DNA of 64,000 nt from Gracilaria vermiculophylla (taxonomy: Eukaryota > Rhodophyta > Florideophyceae > Gracilariales > Gracilariaceae), in the NCBI GenBank assembly GCA_019155205.2, contig JAHNZQ020000016.1, forward strand, positions 713,527 to 777,526. The letters are read 5' to 3'. Positions within the stretch are counted from its first letter, which is position 1. The number at the start of each line of letters is the position of its first letter. Both the position numbers and the translations under genes were made by a program. This document shows, in pieces, positions 22,814 through 31,973 of this stretch. The notes beneath the pieces are model-generated. The model did no database searches. It saw only the letters and a list, made by a program, of their open reading frames with translations, and was not told the DNA's origin.

Positions 22814-23443
22814 CTATATCGCTTTAGAATGGTGGCCGAAGCCGGGTGTATTCGATCGTAACGCACTTCGCCGCTGCTTTCTCGGTGTGATGACATCCTC
22901 GCGGGTGGTTTTGTCTTCATCCTCCATGCCGCTGTTGGCAACCGTCCGAAGAACAGCACGTACACACAATATAGCATTAAGACGATCCTTTTCTTCATCT
23001 CTTTCCAGAGTTTTTTGCCGCTTAGAGTTTCTCTCGTCCTCAGCAGCGTCCTTTTCTTCCCTCATGAGATAAATAAGGTCGTCTAACTCGCCGCCCTCGC
23101 CACCTATCCCGCTCATGCACGCTTCGATCTTTTCTCGTTCATCAAAGCGCGCTTGCAGCCGCTTGTATCGATCTTGTACACTCTTCCAGATAACTGAAGA
23201 TGACACTTTACGTGTAGCATTCACCTTCGATGCAGCCATCTGAAAGCGTTCTCCTGTTTCCCGAATACGTTGTGCGATATGAGCTTTTGCTGCAGCTGTT
23301 TCGCGAACCAGTACCAAATCCTCACTCGGCGTGAATCGTGAACAACGACCGCGTGGTGCCAACTCTTCAGATTGTTGCTGAATATCACTGCTGTTGTTTG
23401 GTGGAGGTATAGATGAGTCGGTCGGACAGAAGTGCTCCGCCAT
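22814..23443 (-). CDS. Myb/SANT-like DNA-binding protein, probable Harbinger partner gene
   Basis: ATG at 23,443, 209 residues. After a short Ser/Pro/Gln-rich start, residues about 35-110 have the trihelix/SANT-like layout: RFTPSEDLVLVRETAAAKAH, then VNATRKVSSSVIWKSVQDRYKRLQ, with the tryptophan and the basic recognition helix. A charged coiled-coil tail follows (EEKDAAEDERNSKRQK, ERDEEKDRL). Harbinger elements encode such a Myb-like protein, which helps bring the transposase to the element ends. A second frame at 22,611-22,811 reads as more charged helix, so the reading frame may have been lost at the C-terminus. It is convergent with the transposase 560 bp away. The open frame suggests mild decay only. 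Confidence 0.6.
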   Translation of the reverse strand: MAEHFCPTDSSIPPPNNSSDIQQQSEELAPRGRCSRFTPSEDLVLVRETAAAKAHIAQRIRETGERFQMAASKVNATRKVSSSVIWKSVQDRYKRLQARFDEREKIEACMSGIGGEGGELDDLIYLMREEKDAAEDERNSKRQKTLERDEEKDRLNAILCVRAVLRTVANSGMEDEDKTTREDVITPRKQRRSALRSNTPGFGHHSKAI

Positions 23444-23952
23444 TCTGGGTTGCGGATGGAGATCGCTTCGGTGATGTGTTTGGATCTGGATGATGTATTG
23501 GTGGGAAGAAAACGCACAAAGAGTTCACTAACATGCCCTAATTCTGCAATCTAGTGATGTCGTTTAGCAAGAATTCTGCAACTGGTCGCTACATGTGAGT
23601 TGTGGCAATATTTATTGGCTCACATCATGCAGAATTCTGTGAGCGTAATATCCCTATCTTCCAGCTATATCGTAACATCCTTAAGTGCCGTCTCGTATTT
23701 ACACCCTACCAAGCCTCAATTTTGATGCGCTGCCCTCCTGCACGCTCGCTGCAGGTCATCTGTGTCCGTACTTTGCATGCGGGGTCCGTTAATAACCTCC
23801 TCATCCTAATGGTACTCTGTGATGTAGTCCGATGGGTCCGCGAACAACGGGGACCAAAAGTCTTCCGATGCAGTTGTTTGAGCTTCATCTGCATTTGCAC
23901 AACTGTTAATGTTCACCTTTGAAGACCTCCCATTCAGATCCACATGCAAAGA

Positions 23953-24183
23953 CTACACTTCACTTTCATCCATCGTAATATCAAGTGGCTGTAGTGAAGA
24001 ATCATCGCTATAAAGATGTGGTGTTTTCTGCACGAGTTCACTGCAATCGAATGAAGGATCCGCACTGTCCACAAACATATCCTGATATTCTGAAGCCAGC
24101 TGATGGAGATTTCGTTCGCTTTCATTGGTGGGATGTATTTCAGGATCTTCAGAGCCACCACTGAGGTCATTTTTATTTATCAT
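23953..24183 (-). CDS. small acidic hypothetical ORF
   Basis: ATG at 24,183, 76 residues, rich in Asp, Glu and Ser (for example MFVDSADPSFDCSE and DITMDESEV). No family recognised. It lies in the transposon region between the Harbinger pair and pogo and may be an exon scrap or chance frame. Confidence 0.2.
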   Translation of the reverse strand: MINKNDLSGGSEDPEIHPTNESERNLHQLASEYQDMFVDSADPSFDCSELVQKTPHLYSDDSSLQPLDITMDESEV

Positions 24184-24459
24184 TTGAGATGGAGAGTGCT
24201 TTTACGAGCGATCATCAAGCGAGCTAGAATGCTCTACGTTTTTATCCCCGTCAATATCGTGTTCGATCGCGTTGTCTTGAAGCAGAGCGAGAATACGTTG
24301 ACATGCTTTTGACGGAAACGGCGTAAAAACACATACGCGACGATTCGAAGGCGACATTGAGGAATACGGTGACAATGAACTTCAAGGGGCTCTCGTGAGA
24401 GCGGTAAACGCCCGTGGGGATATCGGACGCAGATTGAACTTCACCAGCCGCAGTGTGAG

Positions 24460-24600
24460 CTTCACTCTGCTTCGGGGTGAGCTTCACGCTCTGCGCAGAG
24501 TGATTTCACGCTGCGCAGCGTGATTCACGCTTTTTCTGCGAATTTAATCCTGCTCTGGCGTGAACAAATCTGTTCACGCTGGGAGCACGGGGGAATAGGG
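24460..24600. repeat. cluster of short palindromes with GCGTGA/TTCACGC motifs
   Basis: Contains the perfect 16-bp palindrome CACGCTGCGCAGCGTG, the related CTCTGCGCAGAG, and a 9-bp stem GCGTGAACA-AATC-TGTTCACGC. TTCACGCT or a close variant occurs five or more times in 140 bp. Such clusters are common at transposon ends; here it lies between the Harbinger genes and the pogo left end. Confidence 0.6.
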
Positions 24601-24705
24601 TGCTAGACATAAAAAAAAAGCGAACACATGGCAGACTTGAAGCAAAGTATTTCCGACGACACCCAATAATATCCTGATAGGACAGGGCATTTCAAAAACA
24701 TATTG

Positions 24706-24730
24706 CAGGGGGACCACGAAATAGTGCCAC
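24706..24730 (+). repeat. left terminal inverted repeat of the pogo element
   Basis: Starts CAGGGGG and contains AATAGTGCCAC; pairs with 26,688-26,712. Confidence 0.75.
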
Positions 24731-24895
24731 TTTGAGCAGTGCTTCCCTCTCATTAATGCCACCCTCAGGCGCGTGGCACACTTTTAGGACAGCCGTCCAA
24801 GCAAAGAAGACCCGCAATCGAGATCGCGAACTTATAGGCCTCTGTCCACAACCCGACATCATTTTCGATCTCAAGACTCCATACTCGGGTCAAAC

Positions 24896-26615
24896 ATGAT
24901 GAACTCTACCTCTATACCAATTCAAAAGCGTAACCGCCTCAATCTCCGGCAACAAATTGAGATTTCGCATCTACTGAGGCAAGGTCACGATGCCGGCGTT
25001 ATCATGTCTCGTTTCTCCATATCTCGGCGCACCGTCAATAACGTAAAACGGAAAACCACGTCTTTAGTTGATCAGAACAATGCAAACTCACTTTCTTTAC
25101 TAACAAAAACAGTGAGATCCCTGCCTTTTCAGATCATAGATACTAATCTTCTCACATTCATACAGGTCGCGCCCTGCGCCAAAATGCCTGTCACGCATGC
25201 CATTCTACAGCAAAGAACTCTGCATATTCGAGAGAGACTTTTGTCTAGCAGTATGCCATCGACAGAAAAGCAGCGACTGCTTCAATTCCGTGCATCAACC
25301 GGATGGGTTTCCAAGTTTGTCAAACGACATGCACTGCGCTCAGTATCTTTATGTGGCAAAGCCGGCAGCGATTCCGCGCAGAGCGTTGCGGCGGACATGA
25401 GCACGCTACGAGAACGACTTAAAGAGTATGACATGGACTGCATATTCAATGTTGACGAAACTGGTCTTTTCTATAAGCTCCTACCTTGTCGAACATATCT
25501 CGCCCCTGGTGAATGCCATAAGTCGGTTTGTGGTACATAGGCAATGAAAGCAAAAGATCGCGCATACGTGTGCAATAATGCTGACGGTTCCGCCAAACTT
25601 CCGATGGCTGTTATTGGCACGGCCAAGAATCCAAGATGCATTCGCCTTGGGGTCCTATTTGTACCGTATTTACATCAGAAAAACGCATGGTTGGAAACTT
25701 ATGTTTCGCAAATGGTTTTTGGATATATTTCTACCGTTTGTGCGAAGGTTTACATCCCGGAAATGCGTGCTTCTAATGGACAACTGCGGCCCACATGGAG
25801 CGGATATCAAGGATGTTAGATATCAAGTAGAAATGCTGACATTGCCTCCCAACTGTACTTCAATACATCATTCAATGGATTTGGGAATTATTGCAGCATG
25901 TAAGACGAGGTATCGGTTACTTCTTCTTCGTGAGATAGTCTCAGGAATTGATTCTGGACAGTTACGTCGTGAGTCTGCAACTGCGAAGCGAGGAATGCAA
26001 GGGCTTGCAGACGGGTATGGTCCGCAAATGTTAGACGTTTGTCGAATTGTTCCTAAGAGCTGGGATCACGTTTCGTCTATGAAAATTTCCAGGTGCTGGA
26101 GAAAATCTTTTGTTCTCCCTGCGCATTATGCCGCAGAACTTAACGCAGTAGAAGGCGAAATGTCGCAGAGCACGAAACAAGCATCTAGTGTTCAGGAAAT
26201 AATGGAGGCTTTGAAGGCGCTTTCCATTTTATCTGATGAGAGGGATCCCATTAGGGAGCAATTGGCCAAAGAAATGAGCGTGAAAGATGTTGAGAGGTGG
26301 TTTGTAATTGAGAAAGATGACGCTCTAAAGGAGGCATTTGTTGAGTATGCTTTATTGAAGGCGGCGGAAGATGCCAACGGTGACGGAGACGGTGTTGTTC
26401 AGTGTGATAGCGATGAGGACGATGGCGTTGTTGCGGTTCTTCCAGTGGAGAGCGATATTCGTTCTCTTTTCAAGGCTATCGAAGAAGTACCAGTTAATTC
26501 CGCCGTTGGGGACGCTGTTCTCTACATACGCAGAGCGAAATCCCCTCTTCTGAACGCCAAGCGAAGGGAGAGAGGGATGGAATTGCGGCAAACGCTGATA
26601 GTAGAGGTCTTATGA
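24896..26615 (+). pseudogene. pogo transposase (CENP-B-type HTH plus DDE domain), one stop and one frameshift
   Basis: ATG at 24,896. Residues about 10-55 form a helix-turn-helix (NLRQQIEISHLLRQGHDAGVIMSRFSISRRTVNNVK, shown here in part), and a CENP-B-like second DNA-binding region follows with GWVSKFVKRHALRS. The first catalytic Asp is in FNVDETGLFYKLLP. A TAG at 25,538 interrupts the frame, which continues with KAKDRAYV, then shifts near 25,670. From there to 26,615 it stays open with LLMDNCGPHGAD (second Asp), LPPNCTSIHHSMDLGII (third Asp) and an acidic C-terminal tail. All three catalytic residues survive, so only two lesions separate it from an open gene. Confidence 0.8.
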
Positions 26616-26687
26616 ACATCTTGTTTGCTCGTGCATTCAGTTGTGCCTACTCCGCAATAGTGCCACTTATTTTCCATTGTCACAGGG

Positions 26688-26712
26688 TAGCACTATTGCG
26701 TGTAATCCCCTG
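26688..26712 (-). repeat. right terminal inverted repeat of the pogo element
   Basis: Inverted partner of 24,706-24,730, ending CCCCTG and followed by TA at 26,713. Confidence 0.75.
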
Positions 26713-26722
26713 TACCCCTCAA

Positions 26723-27952
26723 CAGTGCGCCAAAACTGTACTGTAGACTAGATTTCGCACATAGTCTATGTAGAATCGTTTCAAAAAGATATGTACACCC
26801 TCTTCTTTCTAGTACAAATGGCTCGAGGCCCGCCACTTTCCAAGCAAGAACAGCTTCAAATCTTAAAAGTAAACGCCGAGAAACATTCCAACAGTGCTAT
26901 CGCTAAAAAATTAAAGCGTTCTAGGGTCACAATCGCTACTTCTCTAAATAATGCGAATCTTTATGGCTCAAAACGATCTCCAGGACGCCCAAAGAAGCTC
27001 AGCCCAGCAGATAAAAGAAGAATTAAAAGGGAATTGTGCAAAGAAAAAGTATCGTGCATAAAAATTGAAAACAATCTCAATCTCAACGTTTCTAAATCTA
27101 CTATATGTAGGCAGATAAACAGCACAAATGTATTTAAATATAGAAAAAAAATTCTTTCTCGAAAATGATCAACAGCAGAATAGATTTGACTGGTGTGCTG
27201 GAAAAGACTAATTAAATAAATGAGAAAATGTTATTTTTTAAGATGATAAAAGGTTCCGTTTAGACGGACCAGATTGCTACAAATTTTATTGGCAAAATCT
27301 TCGTAAGGAAGTTCATGATTTTTATACTATACATTCAGGTGGAGGCTCTGTAATGGTTTGGGCGGGCTTTTCTGAAAAACGTCTAACGGAAATTGCCTTT
27401 ATTGAAACAAGCATCAATGCGAAAAAACATCACGAAGTTCTATACAAAACTATTTGCTATTGTTTGGTTTATGTTTTCATGAAAATAATTTCATTTTTCA
27501 ACAGGATGATGCGCCCGTACACATTTCATTTTTAATCAAAAATTGGCTACAGGAATCTGAGGTATCTGTTTTAGAGTGGTGAGCGCACTCACCAGATGTA
27601 AACCCAATTGAAAACGTTTGGAGACTGCTCGTGAGGATGTTTTATGCGCATGGAACGCAATTTCAGACTGTTTTTGAACTCAAAAACTGTATTAAAAATT
27701 GCTGGAAATCTGTACCAATTTTAACTGTAGAAAAGTACATCAATGCTATGTCGAAACGTTTTATTGGCGTTAAAAAGCAAAACGGATGTAAACTATTGAT
27801 CGTCGCGCAGTAAAGATTTGTTATTGATGATCATATGTTTTTGAAACGGTTTTTTGATTTTTCTTTTTTCTAAAACCTATTTTTGCTGGCGTACGGTATA
27901 CATTTGGTAGTGTTTTGAGATTTCACAGCATGTCGTATATTTTTGAAACAGT
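26723..27952 (+). mobile_element. Tc1/mariner element, second family, copy 2
   Basis: Begins CAGTGCGCCAAAACTGTACTG, only about 10 bp from the right end of pogo. It contains an open N-terminal domain from ATG 26,818 to 27,168 with a paired-type helix-turn-helix (LSKQEQLQILK, AIAKKLKRSRVTIATSL, SPGRPKKLS). Broken frames then carry RFRLDGPDCYKFYW near 27,253, SGGGSVMVWAGF near 27,340 and VWRLLVRMFYAHG near 27,620. The right end TTTTTGAAACGGTTTTTTGA (27,839) and TTTTTGAAACAGTTT (27,940) is the inverted match of TAGAATCGTTTCAAAAAG near the left end (about 26,771-26,788). The same sequence family occurs at 19,020-19,985. Confidence 0.8.
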
Positions 27953-28742
27953 TTGTAAGTCTATCGTAACATACATAAGCTTTTAGTCGCAAAAGGGCTA
28001 AGCTTTGAATCAATATATTGGTCCCAATGTATTCTTTTGAATGCTTCGAAGTAGTGTTTTATTGACTGCTGGTTTACTTTGATGTTATCTAAAACATTTT
28101 GGACAGTTTATGCTTTCTTTTATCAAAAGTGTACTGAAAATTCAGAATTTCCGTGCCCATTGTGACTTGTATTTCATACATGACCGGTCTTATACTTTAG
28201 ACGCGCACTGTACGTGTCGTTTGTGTGTGCGCTTGGGCATTGTGTACTTTTGAAACGCACTGTACCCTTGGTACTTGCTGAGCATGTCGTCGAACGCCAG
28301 CGCCGCGGGGTGCACCACGTGCGTCGCAATATGCGCCAACGTGCAGTACTTTACTGCGCCAGCTGCGCGGAGCGGCAGCGCGACCAGCTGCACGCGCTGC
28401 AGCACCTGCTCGAGTTCGCGCGCGCTCATCGTCGCCCCGCCGTCTTCCGCCGGATCTCCGCCGCGCGCCCTGCCGCAGCCGCCGCCTTGAAAAAAGCGCC
28501 GCCATCTTTTACGTGCGCCTGCCCTTCTTGTGAGCACACCCCCGCCGCATCGCCGCATCGCCATCGCCCGCGCCCTGCACGTCGCTCACCCTCGCCTTCG
28601 GCTTTCGCTCCCCTTCGCTTCGCGTCGCCCCTCTTCGCATCGCCTCGCTTCGCCTTTCGCCCCGCCCGCGCTTCGCTTCGCCTTCCGCCTCGCCCGCGCT
28701 TCGCGCCACCGGCTCCTGTGCCGCTCTGTTCCTCGAAAAACA
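27953..28742. other. boundary between the transposon region and the GC-rich gene region
   Basis: To about 28,250 the sequence is AT-rich and without genes; it holds the inverted copy of a motif also seen near 10,977. From about 28,260 the composition jumps to very GC-rich sequence, and the 5' leader of the rhomboid gene follows. Long frames in 28,214-28,743 on both strands are by-products of the high GC content. Confidence 0.5.
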
Positions 28743-29762
28743 ATGCTGCGCCTGCTGGGCAACCCGCCGTTTGTCACCCTCGCCGTTACCGTCGCCTGCG
28801 TCGCCCTCTTCCTGCCCCCGCTCTCGGCCATCTCGCCCGCCCGTGTCTGCCTCCTCCCGTCCCGCCTCCTCTCGGCCCTGCAGCTGTACCGCATCTTCAC
28901 TTACGCCTTCTTCCACGCCGGCTTTTTCCACATCCTCTTCAACCTCATCGCCTGCTTCATGCTTGTCGGCCCCTTCGAGAACTCCGTCGGCTCCCTCGCC
29001 GCCGCCTACCTCATCTTCGTCCTCTTCGTCCCGCTCACCGCCATCCTGCAGACCGCCCTCGCCTATGCCCTCGACGCCCTCGCCTCCACCCGCTTCCGCC
29101 ACGACTGCTCCGTCGGCATATCCGCCCTGCTCTTCTCCGTCCTCGTCGTCAACGTCCACGCCGCCCGCGCCTCGCACCTCTCGTTTTTCGGCTTTTTCCG
29201 CATACCGGCCCCGTGGTACCCGTGGCTTCTGGCCGCCGTCCTGCAGCTCCTCTCCCCGCGCCTCAGCCTCATGGGGCACGTTTCGGGCATCCTGCTCGGC
29301 CACGCCCTCGTGCTGCACCGTCTCGACGCCCTGCTCCCGTCCGACGACAAGCTGCAACACGTCGAGCGCGTTCTGCACCTCACCGCCTTGCCGTGCTGGA
29401 AGTCCAACCCGTCTCTTCTGCCCATTTTCCATCCCACGTCCCCTTTCCTCCCGTACACCGCCTCGCCGCCCTCTTCCGATTCACCCTCTTCCGGTTCACC
29501 CTCGCTCCTGCATCGCTTCTCTGCCTTCGTCTCACGCCCGTTTTCTTCGCTTCACAACCACTCTCCCTTTTCCGCCCAGGGACACACCCTTGGCGCCGAT
29601 CCCCAGTCCCCTGCCCGTGCAACGATCCCGCCGCACAGCAGGCTGCTGCGTCAATCTGCCCCGCACCAATCGCGGCCTGAACACACTCCCGAGCCGCCCT
29701 CCCCCACCGAATCCTCCCCGCTTCAACCCGCCCCTTCGGATGCCTTACCCCAATCTACGTAA
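28743..29762 (+). CDS. rhomboid-family intramembrane serine protease
   Basis: ATG at 28,743, 339 residues. The frame is open further upstream without an ATG, so this is the first methionine. Residues 1-195 form a multi-pass membrane core with the rhomboid signature HAGFFHILFN (H58, H63, N67), the serine motif GIS (Ser127) and the partner histidine in MGHVSGILLGH (His179). Together these are the Ser-His dyad of an active rhomboid. Size and layout (six membrane segments, no N-terminal domain) resemble the RHBDD1 / plant RBL13-16 group, which cleaves membrane proteins in the secretory pathway or mitochondria. The last about 130 residues are Pro/Ser-rich and probably disordered. Codon use is extremely GC-rich. 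Tail-to-tail with the cytochrome b5 gene. Confidence 0.8.
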   Translation: MLRLLGNPPFVTLAVTVACVALFLPPLSAISPARVCLLPSRLLSALQLYRIFTYAFFHAGFFHILFNLIACFMLVGPFENSVGSLAAAYLIFVLFVPLTAILQTALAYALDALASTRFRHDCSVGISALLFSVLVVNVHAARASHLSFFGFFRIPAPWYPWLLAAVLQLLSPRLSLMGHVSGILLGHALVLHRLDALLPSDDKLQHVERVLHLTALPCWKSNPSLLPIFHPTSPFLPYTASPPSSDSPSSGSPSLLHRFSAFVSRPFSSLHNHSPFSAQGHTLGADPQSPARATIPPHSRLLRQSAPHQSRPEHTPEPPSPTESSPLQPAPSDALPQST

Positions 29763-30277
29763 CGCCCTTACTCTGAGAACTACGCGCATCGCATCTCAAC
29801 CCGAGTGCGCTCAATCATCTCGTCAGAATCGCGCTTTCCGAGCAGCCCGTTGAGAGCCTCATTTGTGTATTCTGCCTCGTCTCTAATTTCACAACCGCTG
29901 GCTTTTACCATTTTGACCGTACATAGCGCTCGTTCCGCCGTCCACTGCCATCCTGCGTCGTCAACCGCCCGCACACTGCCACTGCCCTCCAAGCCACCCA
30001 CCCCTGTCAACAACCTCAACCAAATTCGTGTACGACTTTAATTTCACCAACCTCGACTTGAAATATTTGGTGGCAGTTCGTAGCGATCGTTTCGTGTTCA
30101 TACGTACGTTGCGTCGCCAGCCGCCCGCCAGTCTGCCAGGCCGTTGCATGCCGTATCGTGACGCAGGTACAATGCGCCCATCGCACACCACAACTCTCTT
30201 GTCTACCGCGCAGAAAAGTTCTTGTTGATTGTGTTGCAAATCAAGCGCGGTATGGAACGCCCCGTTTCTCTACGCGC
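29763..30277. other. convergent intergenic spacer
   Basis: Lies between the 3' ends of the rhomboid and cytochrome b5 genes. Only short overlapping frames; presumably the two 3' untranslated regions. Confidence 0.4.
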
Positions 30278-30879
30278 TCATCGGTTTCCTTGCGACGTCC
30301 ACCCGACGGCATAGCGTCTGATGATGATGGCCGAAACGATGATGCCGGCGCTTATCGCCCCAATCATACCCACTTGTCGCAAAGTTTGTGTCTTCTCGTT
30401 CAGCCATGCTCGCAGGACTTCGGCGTTCTCATACGCCGACCCCGCTGGCTTGCCGGACCCGCCTCCGAGGCTCCGAGATATGCGCAGCTCCGCATCCGTC
30501 GCGGGCCGCAACGTGCCGATCACCAAGTGGTCAAGCCGGGACCGCGCGTCGCTTGAGTGTCCCACATCCTCAAACTCGCGCGTGGCATCCCTCCCTTTGC
30601 GCACAAGGCAGTCACGCATGGTAAACAAACAGTTAGTTCCCCTTCTCCGCGGGCCCTCGGTGCGCGGGGGTCGCCCGTAGCTGCTTTTTGCACACGGCTG
30701 AGACGACGGCGCAACTCACCTGCCAGGTCAAGAAGCACGTCATCGCCGCCGGGGTGCTCACTTAGCCACGAGGTGACGTCGAGCACTTTTCCTCCGACTA
30801 TCAGCCATGCATCGTTTGGAGACGCGTGTTTCGCCACTTCAATGGAACTGTATGCTGGGAGATCTTCTGTTGAACGCAT
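30278..30879 (-). CDS. tail-anchored cytochrome b5 (two exons)
   Basis: Exon 1 is 30,720-30,879 (ATG at 30,879) and exon 2 is 30,278-30,594. The intron 30,595-30,719 (125 bp) has GTGAGT at its start and AAAG at its end. The join restores LAGRDAT, and the product is 158 residues. Heme ligands are His42 in HPGG (42-45) and His66 in VGHS, both canonical. A linker of about 45 residues and a C-terminal hydrophobic segment (GMIGAISAGIIVSAIIIRR) predict a tail anchor in the ER or mitochondrial outer membrane. Cytochrome b5 passes electrons to desaturases, hydroxylases and P450s. One of only two introns seen in the window. Confidence 0.85.
30595..30719 (-). other. intron of the cytochrome b5 gene
   Basis: Donor GCAG|GTGAGT and acceptor CAAAG|GGAGGG. 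Removal keeps the frame and joins the two conserved halves of the heme-binding fold exactly. Confidence 0.85.
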
Positions 30880-31973
30880 TTCACTTGCTTGCGTTTTGCC
30901 GGTGGTCCGTGTCAAAATTTTCAACGCAGGGCGAGTCCTCTGTTTTTGACAGCGATCTCTACGGCCACGGACGTGAGACCGTTTGGGGATATCAGCAATT
31001 GTTTTTGCGAAAGCATGGGCCTCTCCGCCGAAGAAACGGAGGTGTGCCGCGACGTCATGGCCTTCCTCCCCTGTCTAGAGCACCCTTTTTGGATATTTTG
31101 AACGCTTTATTTTTTTTCTTTTCAGTGTGGACAAATAAATTTCGTCGTGAAAGACAAGTTTTTCTGTCGCGGACTCGAGGAAAAGTTCAGTACCTTTACG
31201 CATTTATTTTTGTTGGCTCCATGCTCTACGTTATATAACTCACAAGGTTTTCTGGCTTGCCTCACATTCCGAAGTATACATTCTTGAAAAGGCGGTACGT
31301 AGAACATTGTTCGCCAAACTAGGAGGAATCCATTCGAGCTAAAAGGGCTACATGTGCATTTCGTCTCGTTTCTGTGACAAAAGCTTTTATGTTGATTTGA
31401 ATGCATGGATTCTTTCCACGCTAGCAATTCTGCGAGGCTTTGGGCATTCCCCAGCAAAATGAAGATGGACAAACTGCAGAATGTGGACCGCATGTGGCCT
31501 CCCCCTGATAGAGCCCTAGTAAACGACACATTGTGCGAACGAGGGGCTGGGTTGGAAAATGCATACGTGCTTGCTGCTACGAATTCTTGTCATGAACTTC
31601 ACTCAAGTTTCATTCGCATCAAGTCAAACTGAGAAAAGGGCGGAGCGCGCCTGAATTCATGCACAGATAGTTGTTTTCGTAAGGACCCCACTGCCATGCA
31701 CCCGTGCACCGTTTGGTGAACATAACCAATACCCGCATGCGAGTTTAACAGCGATAGGGAGAGACCTCAACAAATGCAATTCGCAGATTTTGGACTTCAA
31801 AGCTGTGAAACATGCAGGTTGGGGACGAGTTCTGGCAACTTGAGGCTTTCATCTTACGCAACACCAAAATATAAACTGGTCCGAACAGAACCTTTTTGAT
31901 ATTCTTTAGAACACCTTGAACATAGCATCTGCCGTGCATTCATACGTCAAGGCACTGAATGTCATGGCAAACG
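30880..31973. other. intergenic stretch, no supported gene
   Basis: About 1.1 kb between cytochrome b5 and the oxidoreductase, both on the minus strand. Frames of 60-140 codons exist on both strands, but most start at non-ATG codons, overlap one another and show no motif. Confidence 0.35.

Larger units (their letters stand above)
24706..26712 (+). mobile_element. pogo-type DNA transposon with recognisable terminal inverted repeats
   Basis: The left end CAGGGGGACCACGAAATAGTGCCAC (24,706-24,730) is matched by the reverse complement of the right end at 26,688-26,712 (CAGGGGATTACACGCAATAGTGCTAC). A further copy of CAATAGTGCCACTTAT lies just inside the right end at about 26,655. The right end is followed by TA; the left is preceded by TG, perhaps a mutated TA target duplication. 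The enclosed transposase is nearly complete, in two blocks separated by one stop and one frameshift. At 2.0 kb it is about the normal size for the group, so the element is fairly young compared with its neighbours. Confidence 0.8.

Noticed and set aside
28214..29680. 488-codon Pro/Arg-rich plus-strand frame and several long minus-strand frames over the rhomboid gene
   Set aside because: They overlap the rhomboid frame, which has a complete set of catalytic motifs. Low-complexity Pro/Arg/Ala composition is a by-product of very high GC.
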